A DNA stretch of 16,764 nucleotides from Candidatus Micrarchaeum sp. (GTDB lineage: Archaea; SpSt-1190; DYHY01): contig DYHY01000002.1 of assembly GCA_020723935.1 (NCBI GenBank), forward strand, positions 1,612-18,375. Reading direction: 5' to 3'. How positions within the stretch are numbered: position 1 is the stretch's first letter; every line of letters starts with the position of its first letter. The notes under the pieces were generated by a model, which was not told where the DNA came from, ran no database searches, and saw only the letters and a list, made by a program, of their open reading frames with translations. Positions 6,294 through 12,767 of the stretch are shown one piece after another. The position numbers and the translations under genes were made by a program.

Positions 6294-6854
6294 ATGTACG
6301 AGATAGTCACTTTGAAGGAAAGTGTCAGGGTTCCGCCCAAGTTCCTGGAGGAGGACACGGCCGAATCCGTGAAGAAGGCGCTGCAGGAGAGCATCGAGGG
6401 GACGCTGGACAAGGACATTGGGGTCCTCCTCTGCGTCACCGAGGTCAAGGACATCTCCGACGGGAACATCATCGCAGGCGACGGCGCCGTCTACTACGAC
6501 ACGTCCTTCGACGCGCTCGTCTACAGGCCGGAGCTCCACGAGGTCTCCGACGGCGAGGTGATAGATGTCGTGGAATTCGGGATCTTCGTGCGCCTCGGGC
6601 CTCTGGACGGCCTCGTGCACGTCTCGCAGATCGCCGACGAGTTCATGAACTTCTCCAAAGAGGGCATCCTCACCGGGAAGAGCGGCACGCACTTGATAAG
6701 GGTCGGCGACAGGGTCAGGGCGAGGCTCGTCACCCTCTCGCTCAAGCAGACGTCGTCGTCGTCCAAGATCGGCCTCACAATGAAGCAGCCGGGCCTCGGG
6801 AAGACCGAGTGGCTCGAAGAGGAGAGGAAGAAGGAAACCGGAGGCAAGAAATAA
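6294..6854 (+). CDS. rpo7: DNA-directed RNA polymerase subunit Rpo7 (RpoE')
   Basis: Rpo7 forms the stalk of archaeal RNA polymerase with Rpo4, aids open-complex formation and binds the emerging RNA. The 186-residue sequence starts with the typical 'MYEIVTLKESVRVPP', followed by an SHS2-like N-terminal domain. An S1 RNA-binding domain (about 85-160) has 'GEVIDVVEFGIFVRLGPLDG' and 'LVHVSQI'. The C-terminus has the usual 'KIGLTMKQPGLG' followed by a charged tail. It begins one nucleotide after the PPase-fold gene, with AGGAAAGGAG-like purines upstream, and is followed by Spt4, as in most archaea. Identification is firm. Confidence 0.95.
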   Translation: MYEIVTLKESVRVPPKFLEEDTAESVKKALQESIEGTLDKDIGVLLCVTEVKDISDGNIIAGDGAVYYDTSFDALVYRPELHEVSDGEVIDVVEFGIFVRLGPLDGLVHVSQIADEFMNFSKEGILTGKSGTHLIRVGDRVRARLVTLSLKQTSSSSKIGLTMKQPGLGKTEWLEEERKKETGGKK

Positions 6855-6859
6855 CAGGT

Positions 6860-7048
6860 ATGGTGCAAAGGAACGTCTGCAGGAACTGCAGAATACTTGT
6901 CAAGGGGAACGCCTGCCCGCTCTGCAGGGGGAACGACCTGACGACGACGTGGGCCGGGGTTGCCGTGATCTACGACCCCGCCGGATCCCAGATAGCGAAG
7001 GAAATGGGCGTCGAGGCCAAGGGCACCTTCGCCCTGAGGGTGAGGTAA
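6860..7048 (+). CDS. spt4: Transcription elongation factor Spt4 (RpoE'')
   Basis: A 62-residue zinc-ribbon protein that pairs with Spt5 to form the processivity factor clamped over RNA polymerase. It has C7-x2-C10 and C19-x2-C22 ('RNVCRNCRIL', 'GNACPLCRGNDL'), then 'TTTWAGVAVIYDPAGSQIAK' with the Ser/Ile that form the Spt5 interface, ending 'GTFALRVR'. The start at 6860 gives the family N-terminus 'MVQRNVCRNC'. It is five nucleotides after rpo7, the usual archaeal order. Confidence 0.95.
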   Translation: MVQRNVCRNCRILVKGNACPLCRGNDLTTTWAGVAVIYDPAGSQIAKEMGVEAKGTFALRVR

Positions 7049-7069
7049 GGCAGGAGAGGAAACTGGAAA

Positions 7070-7399
7070 ATGTCAGACATACAAATAACCAGAAGGACAG
7101 AGGAGCCGCTTCTCAAGAGGAAGGCAGTCACGTTCCACGTGACGCACGAGGGGGGGCCGACGCCCAAGAGGAAGGAGATGAAGAGCAAGCTCTCCATCCT
7201 CCTCAGCACCGAGGAGCCCCTCGTCGTGATAGACAGCTTCAAGACGCAGTACGGGGTCAACAGGACCGCCGGCCGCGCGTTCGTCTACGCGGACGAGACG
7301 AGCCTGAAGGTCGCCGAAGGCAAGAAGAAGGTCCAGAAGGAGCGCGAGGGCAAGGCGAAGAAGGCCGCGCCCGGCGCGGCGGCACCCGCGGCGCAATAA
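7070..7399 (+). CDS. rps24e: 30S ribosomal protein S24e
   Basis: The 109-residue protein matches eS24: 'NPLLKRKE'-like 'EEPLLKRKAVTFHVTHEGG', 'PKRKEMKSKLSILL', and the signature 'VVIDSFKTQYGVNRTAGRAF' region (51-70). A Lys/Ala/Pro-rich tail ends it. It follows spt4 as in many archaea. The usual next gene, the zinc-finger S27ae, does not follow; a methyltransferase gene does. Confidence 0.95.
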   Translation: MSDIQITRRTEEPLLKRKAVTFHVTHEGGPTPKRKEMKSKLSILLSTEEPLVVIDSFKTQYGVNRTAGRAFVYADETSLKVAEGKKKVQKEREGKAKKAAPGAAAPAAQ

Positions 7400-7419
7400 G
7401 ACAGAGCCAGCGCCCGGAA

Positions 7420-8022
7420 ATGGACGAGAAGGGCCTCGAGATCCTTCTCTCCGGCCTCGAAGGCTTTTCACATCCCAAGCCGCAGCTTGAGCAGTGGGCG
7501 ACGCCCGGCCCCATCGCGGCGAAGATGGCGGTCCTTGCGAAGGGGGACATCGAGGGGAGGACGGTCCTTGACCTCGGCGCCGGGACGGGGATACTCTCCG
7601 TCGCGGCGGCGCTCGTCGGGGCGCGCAGGGTCGTCTGCGTTGAGGCCGACGGGAGCCTGCGGGGAGCCTTCGGCAGGAACGCAGAGAGGGCCGGCGTCAG
7701 GGAGACCCTCGAATTCGTGGAATCCGACGTCTCCGCTTTCTGGGGTGCGGCGGACGTGGCGATCATGAACCCGCCGTTCGGCGCGCAGAAGGCGGCACTC
7801 CACGCGGACAGGGTCTTCCTGGAGAAGGCGATGGACCGCTGCGAAAGCTGCTACAGCCTGCACCTGGCCCGCACGAGAACATTTATAAGCGGCCTTGCGG
7901 GCCGCAGGAACTGGAATACGCGGGTCCTGGGGACTTTCATCTATCCCCTGCCGGCCACGTTCGCGTTCCACAAGAAAAGAAGGAAAGAGGAAGAGGTCGA
8001 CTATCACAAGACATGGAAATAA
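7420..8022 (+). CDS. METTL5-like rRNA N6-adenine methyltransferase
   Basis: A 200-residue class I SAM-dependent methyltransferase. The SAM-binding glycine motif is 'VLDLGAGTGILS' (49-60), the acidic loop is 'VVCVEAD' (71-77), and the catalytic motif of amino-N6 methyltransferases is 'NPPFG' (117-121). The N-terminal 'LEQWATPGPIAAKM' matches the family's 'LEQYxT' and the C-terminal 'ATFAFHKKRRKEEEVD' matches the family end. Human METTL5 makes m6A on 18S rRNA; the same role on archaeal SSU rRNA is inferred. It starts 20 nt after the S24e stop and overlaps rpo11 by 10 nt. Confidence 0.88.
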   Translation: MDEKGLEILLSGLEGFSHPKPQLEQWATPGPIAAKMAVLAKGDIEGRTVLDLGAGTGILSVAAALVGARRVVCVEADGSLRGAFGRNAERAGVRETLEFVESDVSAFWGAADVAIMNPPFGAQKAALHADRVFLEKAMDRCESCYSLHLARTRTFISGLAGRRNWNTRVLGTFIYPLPATFAFHKKRRKEEEVDYHKTWK

Positions 8023-8294
8023 GACGTACCGATTCGGGGGACGACAAGAAGGAAATAAGGATCGCGGTCGAGGGCGAGAACAGCTCCTTCGCCTCGGCGC
8101 TTCGCGGCTCCCTGGCATCCGACGGCTCCGTCGTGGTCGGCGCGGCGAAGGTCACGCACCCCCTCGCGCAGAGGGTGGACATCCTCGCGAAGGTCTCCAA
8201 GGGGAGCGCGAAGGACGCGGTCGCCGCGGCGGCCGAGAAGATAGGGAAGCAGGCCAAGGAATTCGGGAAGAAGTTTTCCGAAGAGTACAAGTAG
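8013..8294 (+). CDS. rpo11: DNA-directed RNA polymerase subunit Rpo11 (RpoL)
   Basis: The 93-residue sequence matches the small alpha-like subunit that dimerises with Rpo3 to start polymerase assembly. The pattern 'MEIRRTDSGDDKKEIRIAVE', 'GENSSFASALRGSL', 'VVGAAKVTHPLAQRVDILAK' corresponds to the RpoL strand-helix-strand core (family 'DHTFxNxLR' then 'YxxxHPL'). A C-terminal helix of Ala, Lys and Glu follows. The ATG lies inside the end of the methyltransferase gene (10-nt overlap), so the two are coupled. It is the last gene of the operon. Confidence 0.9.
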   Translation: MEIRRTDSGDDKKEIRIAVEGENSSFASALRGSLASDGSVVVGAAKVTHPLAQRVDILAKVSKGSAKDAVAAAAEKIGKQAKEFGKKFSEEYK

Positions 8295-8337
8295 GCTGGT
8301 TTTAGCGGAAAGCCCCGGCAGCCCCGCGGTCTTCAGA

Positions 8338-8346
8338 GTTAAAAAC
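8338..8346 (+). promoter_or_regulatory. TATA box for the primase gene
   Basis: AGTTAAAAAC in the 75-nt gap is centred about 28 nt before the ATG at 8370, consistent with a leaderless transcript. The rest of the gap is GC-rich and shows no other feature. Confidence 0.55.
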
Positions 8347-8369
8347 CCACGGGGCCGGGCCCTTGCGGG

Positions 8370-9863
8370 ATGAACACAAAGACCCTCCTCGATTACTATT
8401 CGCGCAGGGACGTCCAGGATGCGATGGTCTCCTTCGGCGCCGGGCGCGAGGCGGTGGGGAGGAGGGTGCGCGGCGAATACAACAGGCGCCCCGACGTGCT
8501 CCTCTATCCCGAGGACGTGCTGCGCCTCGCCAAGAGCGGCGCGGTGTCGTTCCACGGCTCGGTCGAGCTCTGGAAGAACCCGATGCACCTCTCCACCGAC
8601 ATGAGGCCGCAGGAAGTGGCGGAGCTTCGCGCCGGCTGGGATTTCCTCATTGACCTGGACTCGTCAAACCTGGAGCATTCCAAGGTCGCAGCCGACCTCC
8701 TGCTCAAGGCCCTCGCCGCGCACGGCCTGAGGGACGTTCCCGTCAAGTTCTCGGGGAGGAGCGGCTTTCACATAATGGTCCCCTACTCCTGCTTCCCGGC
8801 CGAGATCGGCGGGGCGCCCGCGAGCCTCCTCTTCCCGCGCATACCCCGCCTCCTCGCCGCGTACCTGCAGGAGTTCATCAGGGAGCGGTTCGCGGACGAG
8901 CTCCTGAAGAAGGAGGGGACGCATTCCGGGTTCGCCGAAAGCCTGGGAAAGCCCCTGGAGGACGTGCTTTCCAAGGACAGGAGGACAATCGACCCGTTCG
9001 CGTCGGTGAAGATAGACTCGATACTTATCTCCCCGCGCCATCTTGTGAGGATGCCGTACTCGTTCAACGAGAAGAGCTGGCTCGTCTCCGTCCCGCTGAA
9101 GGGCAAGGACGTCCTCTCGTTTGACCCGGCCTCGTGCGCCCCAGACAAGGTCGGAAAGACGGTCGAGTTCGGCAGGTGCCCCTCAAGCGCATCAGGCCTC
9201 CTCGAGGCAGCCCTTGTGTTCGAGAAGACGATGGAGGGGGCAGGGGAGAGGAGGATAACGGCCCCGGGCGGCGGAAGATCGCCGGAAGGGGGGGCTGCCC
9301 CTGCCAGGGGGAAGCGCATCTACAGGATCTCTGAGGAGGCGTTCCCGCCCTGCATGGGGCTCATCCTCTCCCAGACGGACGTAGACGACGGGAGGAAGAG
9401 GCGCCTCTTCATGCTCCAGGCGTTCCTGCAGCGGGCCGGATGGGGGATGCAGGAGATCGCAGACAAATCCGCGCAGTGGAACGCGAGCCTCAAGAATCCG
9501 CTGCAGTCCGTCTACGTCCAGGCGCAGATAAACTATTTCGCCAAGCAGGCGCGGGCGCTCATGCCCCCGAACTGCGCCGCCGACGGCTTCTACCGGGAGC
9601 TCGGGATCTGCCGGCCGGACAACTTCTGCGAGGGGGTGAAGAACCCCATAACCTCGGCGTCGAGGCATTCTCGTTACTTCTACCTCTCCAGGCGCGCTCT
9701 CGCGGAGGAGGCGGAGAAGAAGGAAAGAAGGCGGAAGCGCGAGGCGTCCCGCGAGGCGTCCCGCGAGGCGTCGAGGAAGAGGAAGACCTATAAGGGTGCC
9801 GCGGCAAAGGAGGAGGAGGAGGAGGGGGAGGCTCCCGCCGCTTCCGAGCAGAAGAAATCCTAG
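8370..9863 (+). CDS. priS-priL: DNA primase, single-chain PriS catalytic domain fused to PriL-type Fe-S domain
   Basis: The 497-residue protein is an archaeo-eukaryotic primase. Residues 1-260 form the PriS catalytic core: 'FLIDLDSSN' carries metal-binding D95 and D97, 'KFSGRSGFHIMVP' (126-138) is the nucleotide-binding motif, and 'VKIDSILISPRHLVRMPYS' (213-231) carries the third aspartate, D216. After a Gly/Pro-rich linker (about 288-314), residues 320-430 resemble the PriL C-terminal domain with C328 ('PPCMG'), C402 ('PPNC'), C414 ('LGIC') and C420 ('NFC'), the [4Fe-4S] ligands, ending 'KNPIT'. Such fusions are known in Nanoarchaeum and other DPANN archaea; most archaea have two subunits. 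The last 55 residues are a low-complexity charged tail. It makes primers for replication; the GINS gene lies nearby. Confidence 0.9.
   Translation: MNTKTLLDYYSRRDVQDAMVSFGAGREAVGRRVRGEYNRRPDVLLYPEDVLRLAKSGAVSFHGSVELWKNPMHLSTDMRPQEVAELRAGWDFLIDLDSSNLEHSKVAADLLLKALAAHGLRDVPVKFSGRSGFHIMVPYSCFPAEIGGAPASLLFPRIPRLLAAYLQEFIRERFADELLKKEGTHSGFAESLGKPLEDVLSKDRRTIDPFASVKIDSILISPRHLVRMPYSFNEKSWLVSVPLKGKDVLSFDPASCAPDKVGKTVEFGRCPSSASGLLEAALVFEKTMEGAGERRITAPGGGRSPEGGAAPARGKRIYRISEEAFPPCMGLILSQTDVDDGRKRRLFMLQAFLQRAGWGMQEIADKSAQWNASLKNPLQSVYVQAQINYFAKQARALMPPNCAADGFYRELGICRPDNFCEGVKNPITSASRHSRYFYLSRRALAEEAEKKERRRKREASREASREASRKRKTYKGAAAKEEEEEGEAPAASEQKKS
9738..9773 (+). repeat. Three tandem 12-bp repeats in the primase tail
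   Basis: CGCGAGGCGTCC occurs at 9738-9749 and 9750-9761, with a third copy at 9762-9773 differing only in its last base. In frame it encodes REAS three times. Replication slippage is the likely origin; copy number may vary among strains. Confidence 0.85.
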
Positions 9864-9871
9864 GCTACGTG

Positions 9872-10312
9872 CTATTTGTCGGCTGCATACCCTTCCACCC
9901 AGCACTGCGTGATCGGCACCTTCGCGCCGGGTATCCCCACGGAAGATGAGCCGCAGGCCGTGCCGTCCGCGGGAGCGGAGGCGCGCGAATCGTAGTTCGT
10001 CACGTCGGGCTCGCCCCGGACTTCTGGGGAGCGGCCAAGTATCTTCTGGCCGTAGACGCTGTCATCGCCGCCGAGGACCGCCTCGGCGATGAGCTGGGGG
10101 CTGTGGAAGATCAGGAGCTGGTCCTTCGTCGTGACCGTGACGTAGGCGGCCCGCGGGGATTCACACCTGTCGCGGACGGCGGGGTCGCAGAGGACGACGC
10201 GGGCGTCGTTCGTGTAGGTGTCGGGAAGGGGCATTTCCGAGACGGCCTTCTAGGCAAATACCGCCGCCGCGATGTCCGCGGCCGCAAGAAAGACTATGAC
10301 AAGCTTTCCCAT
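9872..10312 (-). pseudogene. Small secreted Cys-containing protein interrupted by an in-frame amber codon
   Basis: From an ATG at 10312 the minus strand encodes a signal-peptide-like leader ('MGKLVIVFLAAADIAAAVFA'). A TAG follows at codon 21 (10250-10252). The same frame then continues for 125 codons ('KAVSEMPLPDTYTND...') to a TAG at 9872-9874. The downstream part has four cysteines ('VVLCDP', 'DRCES', 'TACGSS', 'TQCWVE'), which suits disulfides in an exported protein and supports one original gene. A TATA box lies at the right distance from 10312, not from the internal ATG at 10234. I do not recognise the family. It could be a fresh pseudogene, a readthrough gene, or a leader peptide plus an internal start at 10234. 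It converges on the primase gene, 8 nt apart. Confidence 0.6.
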
Positions 10313-10335
10313 CGGGGGCTGTGGAACGCCCTTTC

Positions 10336-10347
10336 TTTTAAATTTTA
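10336..10347 (-). promoter_or_regulatory. TATA box for the amber-interrupted secreted-protein gene
   Basis: On the minus strand this reads TAAAATTTAAAA, centred about 28 nt from the ATG at 10312. An intact promoter at this place supports the upstream start and hence the signal peptide. Confidence 0.55.
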
Positions 10348-10404
10348 CCACTTACAGATAAATAATAATCGAAAGAAGGGCCTTCTTGAAGCCCTTGGCA
10401 GATT

Positions 10405-10413
10405 CATTTAAAA
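10405..10413 (+). promoter_or_regulatory. TATA box for the GINS gene
   Basis: CATTTAAAA is centred about 29 nt before the ATG at 10439. The 126-nt spacer (10313-10438) is thus a divergent promoter region and is notably AT-rich around 10336-10375. Confidence 0.55.
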
Positions 10414-10438
10414 AACGGTTTAGCGCAAGCCCTTCTCG

Positions 10439-11056
10439 ATGGCCGAGCCTGAAACGGATTCCCGCGAAAGCGGGGACAAGAAGGAGCACCTCGGCTTCAA
10501 CGCGATACGCGAGATTCAGAGGAAGGAGCAGGAGCACACGCCCCTGCAGCCCCTGCCGCACGACTTCTACCTGCAGGTCGCCCTCTACTTCTCGGCCCTC
10601 AACAGGACGATAAAGGACCTCGCGCTCCAGCGCGACGGGAACGAGTTCGCGGCCAAGGTCCTCTTCGAGCGCGAGAGGGAGCTCGAGAACGCGCGCTACG
10701 TCGTGAAGGACATATTCTCCAGGCGGATCAGGAAGATACTCCTCCTGGTCCACGAGGCGGTCTTCACAGCGGCGATCGTCGACACCGGCGTCTTCACGAG
10801 CGAGGAGAAGGAGATCTTCGAGTCCCTGAACTCGCGCCTCGCCGACTTCAACTCGCGGACCTATTCGCGCCTCTTCGTGAGCAGCCTTTCGGCCGGGAGG
10901 CCGGGCTTCCTGAAGGTGAAAGCGATAGAGCAGATCCCCGCCTTCATCGGGCCGGACCTGAAGACATACGGGCCCTTCGAGGCGGGGACCGAGGCCGAGA
11001 TCCCCGAGAAGAACGCGGCCCTGCTCCTTGACAAGGGCCTGGCCCGCAGGATCTGA
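10439..11056 (+). CDS. Archaeal GINS complex subunit (Gins51/Sld5-like, A-B domain order)
   Basis: GINS joins Cdc45/GAN and MCM to form the replicative helicase. The 205-residue protein has an acidic N-terminus, then the helical A domain ('LQPLPHDFYLQVALYFSALN', 36-55; 'ELENARYVVKDIFSRRIRKI'). A small C-terminal B domain (about 155-205) has 'VKAIEQIPAFIGPDLKTYGP', then 'FEAGTEAEIPEKNAALLLDK'. The B-domain pattern (fxgpDgxxYGPFxxGdxxxlP) and its C-terminal position mark the Gins51 type. It has its own promoter and lies close to the primase gene, a common archaeal association. Its TGA is 20 nt from the end of a convergent broken gene. Confidence 0.85.
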   Translation: MAEPETDSRESGDKKEHLGFNAIREIQRKEQEHTPLQPLPHDFYLQVALYFSALNRTIKDLALQRDGNEFAAKVLFERERELENARYVVKDIFSRRIRKILLLVHEAVFTAAIVDTGVFTSEEKEIFESLNSRLADFNSRTYSRLFVSSLSAGRPGFLKVKAIEQIPAFIGPDLKTYGPFEAGTEAEIPEKNAALLLDKGLARRI

Positions 11057-11076
11057 CGCCCCGCGGCATCCGCCGC

Positions 11077-12090
11077 CTAGATTTCGAACTCCGTGCTCCC
11101 GAGAAGCTGCTTGGAGACTCCTGGATCGTTCTCCGGGTTGAGCGTCACGCGCGCTACGCCGCCCTTCACGCGCACCGAGAGGAGGCGCGAGCCGTTCAGC
11201 CATCCGACAGCGGCCTCGAAATGCTCGTCGTCCAGCAGCCTCCTGCCAATGCCGAGATTGTCAGGGGCATCATAAGGGCGAAGCCCAGGAGGTCCTTGAT
11301 GACGACCTCCGGCGGGCAAGGGAGGGGAGCCCTGCCCCGCATCACGTCGCCGGCAGTGAGGTCGGAGGGAAGGAAGCAGAGCTCCTAGTAGATCCCGTCG
11401 GCAAGGGTGTCCTTGATGCGTTCGCGTGGGTAGGAACGCGCGGACCTGGCCACGCGGAAGACGAGATCCACGACCTCGTCGGGGAGGCCGACCGCGGCAA
11501 TCACCGGCGCCTTCTTCACCCCCGGAAGCCCCCGGCCCGCCAGCACCTCGGCGTAATTGAGGTCGTATCCGAACTTATCGACGGAGCCGCACGCGATGCC
11601 CGCGTTCTGGCCGCCGACCTCCCGCTTGATTATGCGGCGCGCGGAATAGCTGCTAGTCCTGGCGTCCCGCGGGAGGCCGAGGAACCGGTTGTTCGCGCGC
11701 GCCTCGGCGCCCGTCAGGTATCGCACGCCGCAGCCCTTGACGCGCAAGTAGCCCTCTTGGAGGGAATTCGCGCGAAAGTAGGCTGAGAAGCTCTGCAGGC
11801 CTATGTCAGACGGGGCGAGCTTGAGGGGGACGGAGGGGATTATCGCGGAGCGGTTGCCCTTCCGCATCCCCAAGACAATCTCCCCGTCCAGGCCCAGGTA
11901 GCCCAAGAGCGATTCGGGCAGGTAGCAGCAGCCTAGGGCCGCTTCGTCCGCCCCGGGGAGGATCAGGTCGTTGTCTGAATAGCCGTTTGGCTCGGCTCGG
12001 AACAGGCGCACCGCCTCCGTCCCGGTAAGGATCAGCCCAAAGACCCTCCGGAAATTGGCCGGAAGCAGCTTGTCCGTTCCCTCCCCCCAC
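11077..12090 (-). pseudogene. Unrecognised protein gene broken by an amber codon and two apparent frameshifts
   Basis: Strong coding signal on the minus strand spans about 1 kb but in pieces. A GTG at 12090 sits 26 nt from a TATA box; reading into the main frame requires removing one G from the G6 run at 12083-12088. The main frame then reads 'KLLPANFRRVFGLILTGTEA' to 'RIKDTLADGIY', hits TAG at 11385-11387, and continues with good codon bias ('ELCFLPSDLTAGDVMRG', 'PPEVVIKDLLG'). Near 11240-11290 it appears to shift to another frame ending 'VSKQLLGSTEFEI' with TAG at 11077-11079. Removing the lesions gives a protein of about 337 residues. No family is recognised. The GTG at 12011 could be an alternative start without the first lesion. 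Most likely a decaying gene; recoding cannot be excluded. Confidence 0.6.
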
Positions 12091-12111
12091 TCTCCGCGGA
12101 GGGCCAGCCTT

Positions 12112-12120
12112 CTTTATAAA
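12112..12120 (-). promoter_or_regulatory. TATA box for the broken minus-strand gene
   Basis: Reads TTTATAAAG on the minus strand, a near-ideal archaeal TATA box, 26 nt from the GTG at 12090. Promoter preservation upstream of a broken gene suggests recent inactivation or continued expression. Confidence 0.55.
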
Positions 12121-12180
12121 AATGCCATTTGAAAGTGGTCTAAATTGCGCAATCGGGAAGGAAAGCTATGAAAGGCGCGG

Positions 12181-12213
12181 CCAAGGCGGCGCCAAGGCGG
12201 CGCCAAGGCGGCG
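12181..12213 (+). repeat. Three perfect tandem 11-bp repeats upstream of the L44e promoter
   Basis: CCAAGGCGGCG is repeated exactly three times, ending 17 nt before the TATA box at 12230-12239. Each junction creates the palindrome GGCGCC. The repeat lies in the 174-nt gap between the divergent promoters (12091-12264). A possible 23-codon ORF (12168-12236) reads through it, but the 11-bp unit changes frame every copy, so coding is unlikely. Confidence 0.9.
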
Positions 12214-12229
12214 CCAGGGGCCCGCCAAA

Positions 12230-12239
12230 CCTTTAAAAA
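12230..12239 (+). promoter_or_regulatory. TATA box for the L44e/S27e/aIF2 alpha operon
   Basis: CCTTTAAAAAC lies about 30 nt before the ATG at 12265. A transcript starting 25 nt downstream begins after the upstream in-frame ATG at 12247, so 12265 is the true, nearly leaderless start. Confidence 0.6.
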
Positions 12240-12264
12240 CACCCAAATGGGGCCTCTTCACGCA

Positions 12265-12549
12265 ATGAAACTTCCCAAAGAAGTGAAAACTTACTGTCCA
12301 TACTGCAAGAAGCACACGAACCACGTCAGTATGGTCGTGAAGAAGAAGAAGGCGAGCGAACTTGCCGAGGGGCAGCGCCGCTACAGGCGCAAGACCGTCG
12401 GGTACACGGGCTTCCCTAGGCCTAGGCCGGCGGGCGAGAAGGCGGCGAGAAGGAAGGACCTGAGGTTCCAGTGCACTGTCTGCAAGAAGCAGCACCCGCG
12501 CACAAGGACGTTCCGCTCAAAGAAGTTCGAGATAGTGAAGAAGGCGTAA
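12265..12549 (+). CDS. rpl44e: 50S ribosomal protein L44e (eL42)
   Basis: A 94-residue zinc ribosomal protein near the E site of the large subunit. It starts '[20 protein letters not shown]' and has C11-x2-C14 and C70-x2-C73 ('[12 protein letters not shown]'), the lysine-rich '[10 protein letters not shown]', the conserved '[18 protein letters not shown]' loop, and the ending 'KKFEIVKKA'. The upstream in-frame ATG at 12247 would add six atypical residues and probably lies outside the transcript. The S27e gene follows six nucleotides later, the conserved archaeal order. Confidence 0.96.
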   Translation: MKLPKEVKTYCPYCKKHTNHVSMVVKKKKASELAEGQRRYRRKTVGYTGFPRPRPAGEKAARRKDLRFQCTVCKKQHPRTRTFRSKKFEIVKKA

Positions 12550-12555
12550 AGAAAA

Positions 12556-12762
12556 ATGGCGAAGAGAAAGAAGAACGAAGCGATCCCCCAGCCGACGTCC
12601 AAGTTCATGAAGGTCAAGTGCGAGAAGTGCAAGAACGAGCAGATAATCTTCAACAAGCCGGCCAGCACGGTGAAGTGCCTCGTCTGCGACGCGGTCCTCG
12701 TCAAGCCGACCGGCGGAAGGATCAAGGAATCCGAGGTCCGGGTAATAGAGGTGCTTGATTAG
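12556..12762 (+). CDS. rps27e: 30S ribosomal protein S27e (eS27)
   Basis: A 68-residue zinc-finger ribosomal protein. C22-x2-C25 and C41-x2-C44 ('[20 protein letters not shown]', 'KCLVCDAVL') form the zinc site, followed by '[20 protein letters not shown]'. It follows L44e by six nucleotides and precedes aIF2 alpha by five, as in most Euryarchaeota-like genomes. Confidence 0.96.
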   Translation: MAKRKKNEAIPQPTSKFMKVKCEKCKNEQIIFNKPASTVKCLVCDAVLVKPTGGRIKESEVRVIEVLD

Positions 12763-12767
12763 CTATT

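Noticed and set aside
9872-12090. Genome-wide reassignment of TAG to an amino acid such as pyrrolysine
   Set aside because: At least eight intact genes in the window end in TAG at family-typical lengths, several with the next start within a few bases. Local readthrough remains open, general recoding does not.
12181-12213. CRISPR-like array
   Set aside because: Units are 11 bp and directly adjacent, with no spacers and no cas genes.
12168-12236. A 23-codon ORF through the 11-bp repeats
   Set aside because: The repeat unit is not a multiple of three, so copies are read in different frames, and the ORF ends inside the L44e TATA box.
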